A stretch of DNA of 12,031 nt from CAZTZL01 sp964617625 (GTDB taxonomy: Bacteria; Zhuqueibacterota; QNDG01; DSAB01). This document shows, one piece after another, positions 1-7,030 of this stretch; position 1 is the first letter of the stretch, and every line of letters begins with the position of its first letter. The position numbers were made by a program, and so were the translations under genes. The stretch is from the NCBI GenBank assembly GCA_964617625.1, contig CAZTZL010000088.1, positions 1-12,031 on the forward strand, given 5' to 3'. Below the pieces are notes generated by a model. That model searched no databases. It saw nothing but the letters and a program-made list of their open reading frames with translations, and was not told the origin of the DNA.

Positions 1-1358
1 TATTTTACCAAAACCATTTTAATTGATTCTGTCTGCTGAACATTTTGTGAGATAGTTGTCAATCTGGCTATATACACACCGCTTGGAACCGTTTCACCCA
101 TGTTGTTCTGACCGTTCCATTGAACCGCATAAAGACCGGCCTGTTTCTTCCCAAGTGTCAAATTTCGGATTTCCTGTCCCTTCAGATTGAATACGGATAA
201 AACCACGTCGGAAGGTTTTTCGACATTGTATTCTATTGTCGTAATTGGATTAAAAGGATTGGGGTAATTTGTCAACAATTTAAAATCTGAAACAGAACGA
301 TTTTCAATCCTGCCACACACTGCAGTAACGTCACCGGTATAATGTGAAATTCCCTGATCTGTTCCGAACCAGATCGAACCATCCAGATCCACGGCGATAT
401 CGCGCACATTGTTGCTAACCAGACCATCAGCCGTTGTAAAATTGTAAAAAGTAGAACCGTCAAAGGCGGATACGCCACCCTGCGTACCGATCCATTTCAT
501 TCCTTCGGGATCGGCTGTTATAGCCTGAATCGTATTGTTCACCAAACCATTCGCAGTGTTATATGTCGACCAGCGCTCCTTTGCAGCTGTGGTATCATGT
601 TTTGCCAGTCCGTTATCCGTTCCGTACCACTGTACCCCGGAACTGTCGACATAAATCGCGGTAACAGTCATGGAAGGAAGTTCACTCCAGGGTTGGATAT
701 AGGTGGATGCCGCTGAAATCGCATCCACGCCTTTTGAATAAAGCCGGGAAACGCCTTCCCCGTTCGTCCCGATGTAAGCCCAGATGCTGTCCGCGTCAGT
801 GATCGGTTCATAGCCGATCGAAAGGATATCATTGTCCACAATATTCGGTGTCGTTGTTTCGGTATAAGTCGTCCAATCACTTCCCTGAAATCTGGATAAT
901 CCGTTGTCCGTGCCGAACCACCGGTTGTGGGAACTGTCCACTGCCGCCACTCGGATGAAATTCGAGGGCAAAGCAGTATTGTCAGTCCGATAAGGAGTAG
1001 CGTAGGAAAGCGCATCAATGTCATCGATATTGACTACGGTCGCACCGTTGTTAGTGGCAATCCACAACTCGGAACCATAACCTGTCAATTCAAAAGCAAT
1101 ATCGTTGATATAGTCATCGGCCAATGTATGGGTTTCTTCTGTTTTCCGAAAGGTATGCCATGCACTCCCGTCAAAACAGATCAGACCGCTGTCCGAACCG
1201 AACCATTTCAAGCCGTTCATATCAACACAGACTGCACGTATGTTATCGCTGATAAGTCCGCTTCCTGATTTCGTGTAATTTGTCCATCCTTGTGCAAAAA
1301 GAAGAGACCTGAATAGAAGTGTGAAAACCAGTCCGATTTTTAATATCAATTTATTCAT
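1..1358 (-). CDS. Secreted seven-bladed two-component-regulator-type propeller protein with T9SS sorting domain (lacks only last base of stop)
   Basis: The frame is open from ATG at 1358 to the window edge: 452 codons plus a final 'TA', so the stop is probably TAA or TAG with one base outside. Residues 1-22 form a signal peptide (hydrophobic core, cleavage likely after FA before QGW). Residues about 25-342 carry seven copies of a W-[FYI]-G-[TS]-[DNQ]-x-G-[LVI] type motif, near residues 52, 99, 147, 195, 244, 289 and 330, which matches Reg_prop repeats (PF07494) and suggests one seven-bladed beta-propeller. Residues about 364-452 are a T9SS type A sorting domain: NYPNPFNP, a VFNLKGQEI strand, then a PSGVY turn and a KMVLVK end. 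No kinase or DNA-binding domain follows, so it is a secreted propeller rather than a hybrid sensor. An AGGAGG at 1367-1372, eight bases upstream, supports the start. Its ligand or role is unknown. Confidence 0.88.
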   Translation of the reverse strand, partial: MNKLILKIGLVFTLLFRSLLFAQGWTNYTKSGSGLISDNIRAVCVDMNGLKWFGSDSGLICFDGSAWHTFRKTEETHTLADDYINDIAFELTGYGSELWIATNNGATVVNIDDIDALSYATPYRTDNTALPSNFIRVAAVDSSHNRWFGTDNGLSRFQGSDWTTYTETTTPNIVDNDILSIGYEPITDADSIWAYIGTNGEGVSRLYSKGVDAISAASTYIQPWSELPSMTVTAIYVDSSGVQWYGTDNGLAKHDTTAAKERWSTYNTANGLVNNTIQAITADPEGMKWIGTQGGVSAFDGSTFYNFTTADGLVSNNVRDIAVDLDGSIWFGTDQGISHYTGDVTAVCGRIENRSVSDFKLLTNYPNPFNPITTIEYNVEKPSDVVLSVFNLKGQEIRNLTLGKKQAGLYAVQWNGQNNMGETVPSGVYIARLTTISQNVQQTESIKMVLVK

Positions 1359-1366
1359 CAATAAAA

Positions 1367-1372
1367 CCTCCT
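1367..1372 (-). promoter_or_regulatory. Strong ribosome binding site for the propeller gene
   Basis: On the minus strand this reads AGGAGG and lies eight bases from the ATG at 1358. It fixes the start of the propeller gene. It sits directly next to the 14-base palindrome at 1374-1387, so a structure or protein bound there could affect access to it. Confidence 0.75.
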
Positions 1373-1373
1373 A

Positions 1374-1387
1374 TTTTGTGCACAAAA
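1374..1387. repeat. Perfect 14-base palindrome TTTTGTGCACAAAA
   Basis: The sequence TTTTGTGCACAAAA is fully self-complementary and lies one base upstream (minus-strand sense) of the propeller gene's AGGAGG. It touches the hairpin at 1387-1406. It could be an operator for a dimeric repressor or an RNA hairpin masking the ribosome binding site. The dyad is seen directly; any function is inference. Confidence 0.5.
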
Positions 1388-1406
1388 AAACAGACACTTC
1401 TGTTTT
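1384..1406 (-). terminator. Weak hairpin plus T-run between the DUF362 and propeller genes
   Basis: On the minus strand AAAACAGA-AGTG-TCTGTTTT forms an eight-base perfect stem with a four-base loop (1387-1406). The T's of the right arm continue to 1384, giving a run of seven T's. It sits about 50 bases after the DUF362 stop and before the propeller gene. The stem has only two G-C pairs, so it is a weak intrinsic terminator or attenuator at best. Confidence 0.35.
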
Positions 1407-1457
1407 AATTGCACATTTTTTAATTTGAAACCATTGTTTATAATATAATCAATTTGT

Positions 1458-4304
1458 TTACTTTAATAAAAGCATTTTCTTAAATGCCATATATTTTTCC
1501 TGGCCATTGCTGGCGCTGAGCCGATATGTATAAATCCCCGATGGAGATGGGTATCCGGTGTCTTGCGAACCATCCCAAATTACACGATGGATACCTCTGT
1601 GCTTCATCGATTTCACCAGTGTTTTTACTTTTTGTCCCCGCATATTAAATATTTCCAGAATCACTTCAGAATCGAACGGCAATTCATAAAACAATATCGT
1701 AGAAGCGTTAAACGGATTCGGATAATTTTGTTTTAATGCATATTGTACTGGTCCGGAGTTTTGATCAGGCACAGATGTATGAATGACTGTAGACACCGGC
1801 TCTGAAAATCCGCTCTCATTCTCATTCACATCTACTGCACAAATTCTGTAATAATAAATAATCTGCATTTCAACTTTATCATCAGTATACAATGTGTCCC
1901 CGGTTTGAGCAATGGGATCTATTCCTGAAGGATCAAAATCCGGTTCCAAACCTCTGAACACTTTAAAACAATGCAAATCATCATCGTCTACTTCATTCCA
2001 TGTTAGTTGTATTGCACTCAAACCTGCCGGAGCGGCTCTCAAACCTGTGGGTACATCAGGCGGGATGTTGTCTACAGAATATCCTGAATCGATAACTGAT
2101 TGATAAATCTGTGAGTCAAGTGTATTCGCTGTAATTTTGAACAGACTCCAGAACTCAGATGAGGGAGTTTTGTTGCCAAATGTTGGTACTGGCATCATAT
2201 AGGGATTTTTCTGTGTGGCTGTCATAACACCCACTGAATCCCATTGATTCTGTAAATCTTTTTCCCACAGCGTGTAATACATCATTTCTTCAGCAAAATC
2301 ATAGTAGCTCGCATACCAGCTTACCTCAACCCGGTTTCCCTGATCCTCGGGAACATCCGTTATTGAAAGAATCGAGGGCTCTGCAAACATGCCTTTTCCG
2401 TGTAATGTAATTTGCACAGTGCCACCATCGCTGTCAATATTTAAAATTGCCTCATAACTTCCGGCAGTATCAGGAGAAAAACCGACATCCACAATTTTAT
2501 TTTCTCCCGGAGATAAAGAAAATGGTTCTTGATTACAGATGAACATATCAGCATCAATACCGGTTATATCGAATGACGATACTGTCAAATCGACCGAACC
2601 GGGATTGGAAATTTTCACCTGACCGGCTTTGGATTCCCCTACCAAACCATAATTGAAATCGATGGATGAAGAATCTGGAGATCCGATCCACGGTATGCCA
2701 AGCGCCAAAAGTTCGATACCCTCTCCATCACCCAGATTTCGGCTGTATTTTTTATCAACCGCATTGTTCCAGTGCTCGTGAACGCCCAGACTGGAAAGAG
2801 GTGTGCCGTCATCTTCCGGATCGTAAAATGTGCCGGAAGGAGGATTATCAGCCTGGGCCGCTTCGTGAAGATAGTTATCTACATTGCCATAAACTTCCGT
2901 CATGTTGGGTTCCGATCTTAGAAAATCCAGACCAACAGATTCAATTGCCACTCCATCCTGAGAAACAAAAAGACTTGACGGCCAGTCATTATTAAAAGGC
3001 GATGACAGCCATTTGCAGTATTCTTCCCTCTGTTTCACTCCCTGATGTGCGGCACCATATAAACCGTCTATCATAAATAGCAGTGTTTTTTCTCCAAGAT
3101 GCTCATGTCCCATCAAATCGACCAGCGGATTGTAAGTTTCCATATCTCTCTGCGCAAATGTCCATTCAGGGCCAAAATTGAAATCATGCACAGCCACATA
3201 GGGATGCACACCTGCTGCTTTGGGTGCGTACTGGTAAGGCGTACCATCCCGGTCCGCATCAATAGAACCAAAATGGTTCTTGGCACAAAGCGTCACACCC
3301 GTCAATTGATGTCCTTTTAAATTGGCCAGATTGATAATATAATCGGCCTCCAAGACGCTAGTTGGTAGGTATGTGGCATTGCCCCCGCCAATCTCGGAAT
3401 TCAATTCTTCAGACCAGTGTATGGAACAGGTAGTTTCCCGGTTATATTTTTCACGACCATCCTCTCCCTCCCAGTCCACGAAGCAAACACCGGGAAATTC
3501 GGTATGGCATCGTTCGAAAATCGTACTCGGAACAAGCCGAATCACATCATAACAGGTAATTAGTGAATCTGGCACACCGCTATTCTGGACAAGCTGGCGC
3601 AGCAGTGCCAGCACAATCTGAGGAGAAGTATAGGAAGCATTATCGCAGGTACCGTGGGAATCGCAGTTGACGAGGTTGAGTTTAATTGCAATTTTTTCAT
3701 CAGGCTGATATCCAATATCTCCCTTACCATGATTTCGATTGAAATATTTGAAAAGTGCCTCCCATGCAGCACTGTCCGTGGATTTTTCTGTCAAACGCTT
3801 GATCGATGCAGACAGCATCTTGCTGACAACCGACTGATCAATGTGATTATCCTCCCACCAGTATCCTGTTGATTGATCCCACGAAGTCGCATCCGGATCA
3901 TACATCCAGACAACACGGCCCGGGAAGATACCCCTTGCGATCCCCATCGGATGGTTCGGTAAATCCGCAGGTGTCCATGCATAGCCTTTCCCGGAAGAAA
4001 GATTCAAATGCCATACAATAGCGATAAAACCAAAACACATAAAAAGAAATGCAATGACATATTTATAATCCCGTATATACTTTGCTGCTTTACGAAAAGC
4101 CAACACAGAAACAAACAAACTGGCAAGATAACCCATAAAACCAGAAGCCAGAGAAAAAGCCACACACTGACACGGATATATAGCCCGGCTTGGTTTGGGG
4201 ATCACCCGGATCAAAAACCAAAATAAGGAACCCAGCCCTATAATCGGATAAATTAGTATCTGTAATTTTAAAGGGATTTTTTTCATCTGTTCATGAACAC
4301 ACAT
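1458..4304 (-). CDS. Membrane-anchored DUF362 protein with ASH/Ig-like, Fn3 and T9SS sorting domains
   Basis: A 948-residue protein from ATG at 4304. Three membrane segments lie near residues 14-34, 47-69 and 82-100, with the motif RVIPKPSRA-YPC between the first two. Residues about 198-463 resemble DUF362 (PF04015): EKIAIKLNLVN, SPQIVLALLRQLV, then the region ADYIINLANLKGHQLTGVT and KNHFGSID. Residues about 546-638 form an ASH/choice-of-anchor-D type beta-sandwich (FSLSPGENKIVDVGFSPDTAG). Residues 640-743 look like a divergent Fn3 module ('ITDVPEDQG..VEVSW'), and 748-841 a clear Fn3 domain. Residues 860-948 are a T9SS type A sorting domain (NYPNPFN, FNMRGQKV, PSGIYTYRL). DUF362 has no settled activity. 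No ferredoxin CxxCxxC motif is present. GTG at 4355 would add 17 polar residues; I prefer ATG 4304 because AGG lies nine bases upstream. ATG 4286 is also possible. Confidence 0.85.
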   Translation of the reverse strand: MCVHEQMKKIPLKLQILIYPIIGLGSLFWFLIRVIPKPSRAIYPCQCVAFSLASGFMGYLASLFVSVLAFRKAAKYIRDYKYVIAFLFMCFGFIAIVWHLNLSSGKGYAWTPADLPNHPMGIARGIFPGRVVWMYDPDATSWDQSTGYWWEDNHIDQSVVSKMLSASIKRLTEKSTDSAAWEALFKYFNRNHGKGDIGYQPDEKIAIKLNLVNCDSHGTCDNASYTSPQIVLALLRQLVQNSGVPDSLITCYDVIRLVPSTIFERCHTEFPGVCFVDWEGEDGREKYNRETTCSIHWSEELNSEIGGGNATYLPTSVLEADYIINLANLKGHQLTGVTLCAKNHFGSIDADRDGTPYQYAPKAAGVHPYVAVHDFNFGPEWTFAQRDMETYNPLVDLMGHEHLGEKTLLFMIDGLYGAAHQGVKQREEYCKWLSSPFNNDWPSSLFVSQDGVAIESVGLDFLRSEPNMTEVYGNVDNYLHEAAQADNPPSGTFYDPEDDGTPLSSLGVHEHWNNAVDKKYSRNLGDGEGIELLALGIPWIGSPDSSSIDFNYGLVGESKAGQVKISNPGSVDLTVSSFDITGIDADMFICNQEPFSLSPGENKIVDVGFSPDTAGSYEAILNIDSDGGTVQITLHGKGMFAEPSILSITDVPEDQGNRVEVSWYASYYDFAEEMMYYTLWEKDLQNQWDSVGVMTATQKNPYMMPVPTFGNKTPSSEFWSLFKITANTLDSQIYQSVIDSGYSVDNIPPDVPTGLRAAPAGLSAIQLTWNEVDDDDLHCFKVFRGLEPDFDPSGIDPIAQTGDTLYTDDKVEMQIIYYYRICAVDVNENESGFSEPVSTVIHTSVPDQNSGPVQYALKQNYPNPFNASTILFYELPFDSEVILEIFNMRGQKVKTLVKSMKHRGIHRVIWDGSQDTGYPSPSGIYTYRLSASNGQEKYMAFKKMLLLK

Positions 4305-4415
4305 CGAAATCGACCTGCCCCTTTTTTCTGAATTTTCTATTCGACTGATATTCACCTGACAAAACGTTTCCTGAATTAATATGAAAGAAAATCAGGCAAT
4401 CAAAAATTACGGACT

Positions 4416-4955
4416 TCAGGATACGGTCGCAATGTATGACAATTCTCTAAACCGGTTGTCGTAATCCAGACCGTAACCAACGACAAATGCATTTGAAATT
4501 TTAAATCCAACATAATCCGCTGTAATATCAACCTTTCTCGCTTCCGACTTATCCAGCATGACACATGTCCTGATCTTTTCCGGATTTTTCTGCCTGAGAT
4601 GATGTACTACCGCTTGCAACGTCTGCCCTGTATCCAGAATATCATCCACCAGCAAAACCGCTTTATTGGCAATATCAATGCGGATATCATGATCGATCCG
4701 TACATTGTCGGATGAATGCATTTTTGATCCGTACGAAGAAACAGTCATGAAATCGATGCCGTAAAGCGGACGATGTTTGTGGCATTCACGGATCAGATCA
4801 GCCAAAAATACGAAACTGCCTGTTAAAAGCCCAATGATGATCAATTCTTCTGCCTGAATATTCTGAAGAATATCACGGGCCAGTTCCGAAATCCGTTTCC
4901 GGATCTCCTCTTCCGAAATCAGCTCTTTCAATTTTATGTGTTCGATTTGATCCAT
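4416..4955 (-). CDS. hpt: Hypoxanthine phosphoribosyltransferase
   Basis: A 179-residue cytoplasmic enzyme of purine salvage. It transfers phosphoribose from PRPP to hypoxanthine, and probably guanine, giving IMP or GMP. The type I PRTase signature is at residues 99-113 (AVLLVDDILDTGQTL), with the two acidic residues at 104-105. The pyrophosphate loop is LTGSFVF (44-50), the flexible loop is SSYGSKMHS (73-81), a purine-contact lysine is in MLDKSEAR (about 135), and the family end VVGYGLDYDNRFREL is at 158-172. Length is normal for bacterial Hpt. It starts 23 bases after the CapA-like gene's stop on the same strand and is probably cotranscribed with it. No good Shine-Dalgarno sequence precedes the ATG, so translation may depend on coupling. 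The closest alternative is a xanthine or guanine PRTase, which is less likely given the C-terminal motif. Confidence 0.95.
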   Translation of the reverse strand: MDQIEHIKLKELISEEEIRKRISELARDILQNIQAEELIIIGLLTGSFVFLADLIRECHKHRPLYGIDFMTVSSYGSKMHSSDNVRIDHDIRIDIANKAVLLVDDILDTGQTLQAVVHHLRQKNPEKIRTCVMLDKSEARKVDITADYVGFKISNAFVVGYGLDYDNRFRELSYIATVS

Positions 4956-4978
4956 AAAATTATTTAAACCGGCATACT

Positions 4979-6070
4979 TTATAAAGCTTTGTTTGGATCA
5001 ATCAATCCTGAATCATCAATGATATTGCTGCCATGATTGTAAGGTTTTGAAATTTCGTTAATCTCCAAAAGAACACGATGCCTCTCGCTGTCATTCAACA
5101 ACTTCGGCTGGAAATTGGTCCGGTAATTATTGACATCGACGGGAATGATTTCAGCCTCTTTCAGACATCCATTTTCAAATCGGACTTTAAGAATCACGCT
5201 TTCCTCGACGGTTCGGCTGTACGAGCCGAACACAAAATTCCCGAGGCTGTATGCAATCAATTTTCCCTGATAAATTTCCAATCCCTGCAGTGTGTGGGGA
5301 TGATGGCCGATAATCAAATCCGCACCACAGTCGACCGCCTGATGCGCATACTTTCGTTGATAATTTTTAGGATGGCGCATCAGTTCTCCACCCCAATGGA
5401 AGGAAACCACGACGAGATCCGTTTCCCGCTTCATACTTTGAATACTCTTTTCCATTATTTCTGATCGTGGGAAAGCTGCTCCGCACGACTTCGAGGTCGC
5501 CCAGAACTCATCCGGATAGGTCAATGAATAGGCCAGAAACCCGATTCGCCAGCCCGATGTTTCGATGATACACCCTTTGCCGGCTGCAGCCGAATTTTCA
5601 CCCGCTCCGCAATATCGAATCTTCAAACTGTCTAAAATTTTAAGTGTGGAATACAATCCTTCACGGCCATAATCCATAATGTGGTTGTTGGCAAGTGTGA
5701 GTACATCGAATCCCGCATTGGCCAGACTCATCCCAAAAAAAGGAGGCACTTGAAATGTAAATTCCTTTTCAAATGGTTTGCCATGAGTCGTAAAAGGCGC
5801 TTCCAGATTCGCCATGGTGACATCTGCGGATTTAAGAATGGTCCGCAATGAATCGAATGCGTAATCGGGGCCGTTTTGTTTTAAAACAGGAAGGGCACTT
5901 CCCCCCATCATTAAATCGCCGACTGCGACGAGAGAAACTGCCCCTTCACATGTTTGATTAACTTCAATCTTTTGATTACATTCCTGACTCTTCAGAATCG
6001 AAACAAAAAGAAAGATTGAAACAATATAAGATGTAATAGTTGTCCATCGAAAAACCAGAGCGTCTTTCAA
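4979..6070 (-). CDS. CapA/PGA_cap family metallophosphoesterase-like protein
   Basis: A 363-residue protein of the PGA_cap family (PF09587), named for the poly-gamma-glutamate capsule protein CapA and related to calcineurin-like phosphoesterases. Motifs in order: VAVGDLMMGG (48-57), ANLEAPF (87-93), LANNHIMDYG (126-135), VSFHWGGE (222-229), IIGHHPHTLQG (253-263) and YSLGNFVFGS (274-283). The Asp, Asn and His residues of these blocks are the expected metal ligands. Residues about 10-28 are hydrophobic and form a signal peptide or N-terminal anchor, placing the catalytic domain outside the inner membrane. The start is TTG at 6070, with AAGGGA at 6079-6084 eight bases upstream; no closer ATG fits the signal peptide. 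No other capsule genes (capB/capC/pgsBC) are nearby, so a true capsule role is doubtful and the substrate is unknown. Confidence 0.9.
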   Translation of the reverse strand: MKDALVFRWTTITSYIVSIFLFVSILKSQECNQKIEVNQTCEGAVSLVAVGDLMMGGSALPVLKQNGPDYAFDSLRTILKSADVTMANLEAPFTTHGKPFEKEFTFQVPPFFGMSLANAGFDVLTLANNHIMDYGREGLYSTLKILDSLKIRYCGAGENSAAAGKGCIIETSGWRIGFLAYSLTYPDEFWATSKSCGAAFPRSEIMEKSIQSMKRETDLVVVSFHWGGELMRHPKNYQRKYAHQAVDCGADLIIGHHPHTLQGLEIYQGKLIAYSLGNFVFGSYSRTVEESVILKVRFENGCLKEAEIIPVDVNNYRTNFQPKLLNDSERHRVLLEINEISKPYNHGSNIIDDSGLIDPNKAL

Positions 6071-6078
6071 AAATTTGA

Positions 6079-6084
6079 TCCCTT
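6079..6084 (-). promoter_or_regulatory. Ribosome binding site supporting the TTG start of the CapA-like gene
   Basis: The minus strand reads AAGGGA eight bases before TTG at 6070. This good spacing is the reason to accept a rare TTG start, which also gives a complete N-terminal signal segment. Confidence 0.55.
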
Positions 6085-6097
6085 ATAGCTTGGATTT

Positions 6098-6505
6098 TTA
6101 TTTTGTACTCTTGGCCTGCGGTTTCTTGGCAGCCGAATTCGTCTTTTTGGTTTCGGATTGAGTCTTCGGTTTTGCCGAATCCTTGGATGCTTTGGGTTTA
6201 TTTCCGGCTTCTTTCTTTATTTTTTCAACCTCAGCCTCTTTGGCTTTTATGGATTTGATCAACGAGTCAATTTTGGAAACTGTTTTCTTCATTTTTTCAT
6301 TCTGAGCGGCTGCCAATGCTTTGTCTTTTTTTACCGCATTGTACACTTCGCTGCCAAGTTCCCTGAATGCTTTGTCCCGGTCCCTCTCAAGTTTTAGAAT
6401 ATCAACCTTGACCACTCCTATCTTTCCGTATTCCTCGGTTTTCTCAACCGCGACAGTAACCCCTTCTTTTACTGTCTTTTTAATATCTTCCCAAAGTTTT
6501 GCCAT
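6098..6505 (-). CDS. Small Lys/Ala-rich coiled-coil protein with histone H1-like basic tail
   Basis: A 135-residue protein I do not recognise as a named family. Residues 1-60 are amphipathic helix (WEDIKKTVKEGVTVAVEKTEE, then KLERDRDKAFRELGSEVY). Residues about 66-100 are a charged heptad-like coiled coil. Residues 101-135 are a disordered Lys/Ala/Ser/Pro tail with PK, AAKK and KPKA steps. The first part is reminiscent of small YtxH- or phasin-like stress and envelope proteins; the tail resembles bacterial histone H1-like (HC1/AlgP-type) DNA-binding tails. There is no signal peptide or membrane segment, so it is probably cytoplasmic. GGAGG at 6513-6517, seven bases before the ATG, and a good promoter upstream suggest solid expression. 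It leads the run to the CapA-like gene 27 bases downstream. Function is unknown. Confidence 0.8.
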   Translation of the reverse strand: MAKLWEDIKKTVKEGVTVAVEKTEEYGKIGVVKVDILKLERDRDKAFRELGSEVYNAVKKDKALAAAQNEKMKKTVSKIDSLIKSIKAKEAEVEKIKKEAGNKPKASKDSAKPKTQSETKKTNSAAKKPQAKSTK

Positions 6506-6580
6506 TACTGCACCTCCGAAAAAAAGTTATATTCTTTTGATCACAACTTCCGATCAGTTATCAAATGAACTTCTTGATAT

Positions 6581-6609
6581 ATTATACATTATAAAGTTAA
6601 AAATGTTCA
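6581..6609 (-). promoter_or_regulatory. Sigma70-like promoter for the coiled-coil/CapA-like/hpt run
   Basis: On the minus strand TGAACA (6609-6604) is followed after exactly 17 bases by TATAAT (6586-6581). A second TATAAT overlaps just upstream (6593-6588). Transcription would start near 6574, about 70 bases before the ATG at 6505. The -10 box is a perfect match; the -35 matches four of six. Confidence 0.55.
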
Positions 6610-7017
6610 CGATTTGACTGATTTTCGAATTTGATCGATCCAGAGCCATCCTATCAAACATCCGATCAGATAATACGGAAAATCCAGCCAGGTAAACCGG
6701 GTTCCGATGAGCGTTCTCCCAATAAAATGAGAACGGACTGTTTCAAGTATTTTCGGATGGACCAGCTGCAAAAATTCGAGCGCTGATGTTCCGATAAAAA
6801 CTCCCAATACGATTTTCCATACGGCCGTTTTTATCATAAAAAAACAAATCACCAGACACCAAAAAATTTCATAGAACACGCCGCTCAGAGAATTCTGTAC
6901 CCAAAACCATGCCGGTCCGGAATAAAATTTGGTAGCAAAACCGAGCGGAACAACAACCGCCAAAGACAGGATGATTTTCCAACGGATCGGATGTTTATAT
7001 AATTTTTCTGCATTCAT
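6607..7017 (-). CDS. DUF2809-family small integral membrane protein
   Basis: A 136-residue hydrophobic protein with about four membrane segments (residues 13-29, 50-64, 66-86 and 112-128). It matches the DUF2809 pattern: a GVFYEIFWCL helix, an ALEFLQL block (E81, Q84), then R95, G100-R101, IGTRFTWLDFPYYLIG near the end. This polar R/G/R...GxxFxWxD loop is the family hallmark; function is unknown. I chose ATG 7017, which leaves a 13-base gap after the flavodiiron stop. A TTG at 7065 in the same frame would add 16 residues but overlap the upstream gene by 35 bases. Neither start has a strong ribosome site, so translational coupling to the flavodiiron gene is likely. Confidence 0.8.
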   Translation of the reverse strand: MNAEKLYKHPIRWKIILSLAVVVPLGFATKFYSGPAWFWVQNSLSGVFYEIFWCLVICFFMIKTAVWKIVLGVFIGTSALEFLQLVHPKILETVRSHFIGRTLIGTRFTWLDFPYYLIGCLIGWLWIDQIRKSVKS

Positions 7018-7030
7018 TGTATGAAAAGAT

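Noticed and set aside
668..1268. Open frames on both strands within the propeller gene
   Set aside because: The continuous 452-codon minus-strand frame with signal peptide, seven repeats and sorting domain explains this stretch.
1440..1475. Promoter for the propeller gene near TATATT/TATTAT (minus strand)
   Set aside because: -10-like words are common in this AT-rich stretch, and no convincing -35 lies at proper spacing.
4356..4415. Terminator between hpt and the DUF362 gene
   Set aside because: CCTGA...TCAGG words occur but are far apart and not followed by a T-run, so read-through is more likely.
6538..6556. TGATC/GATCA inverted repeat in the leader of the coiled-coil gene
   Set aside because: The stem is only five bases with a nine-base loop and no T-run; too weak to call a terminator or operator.
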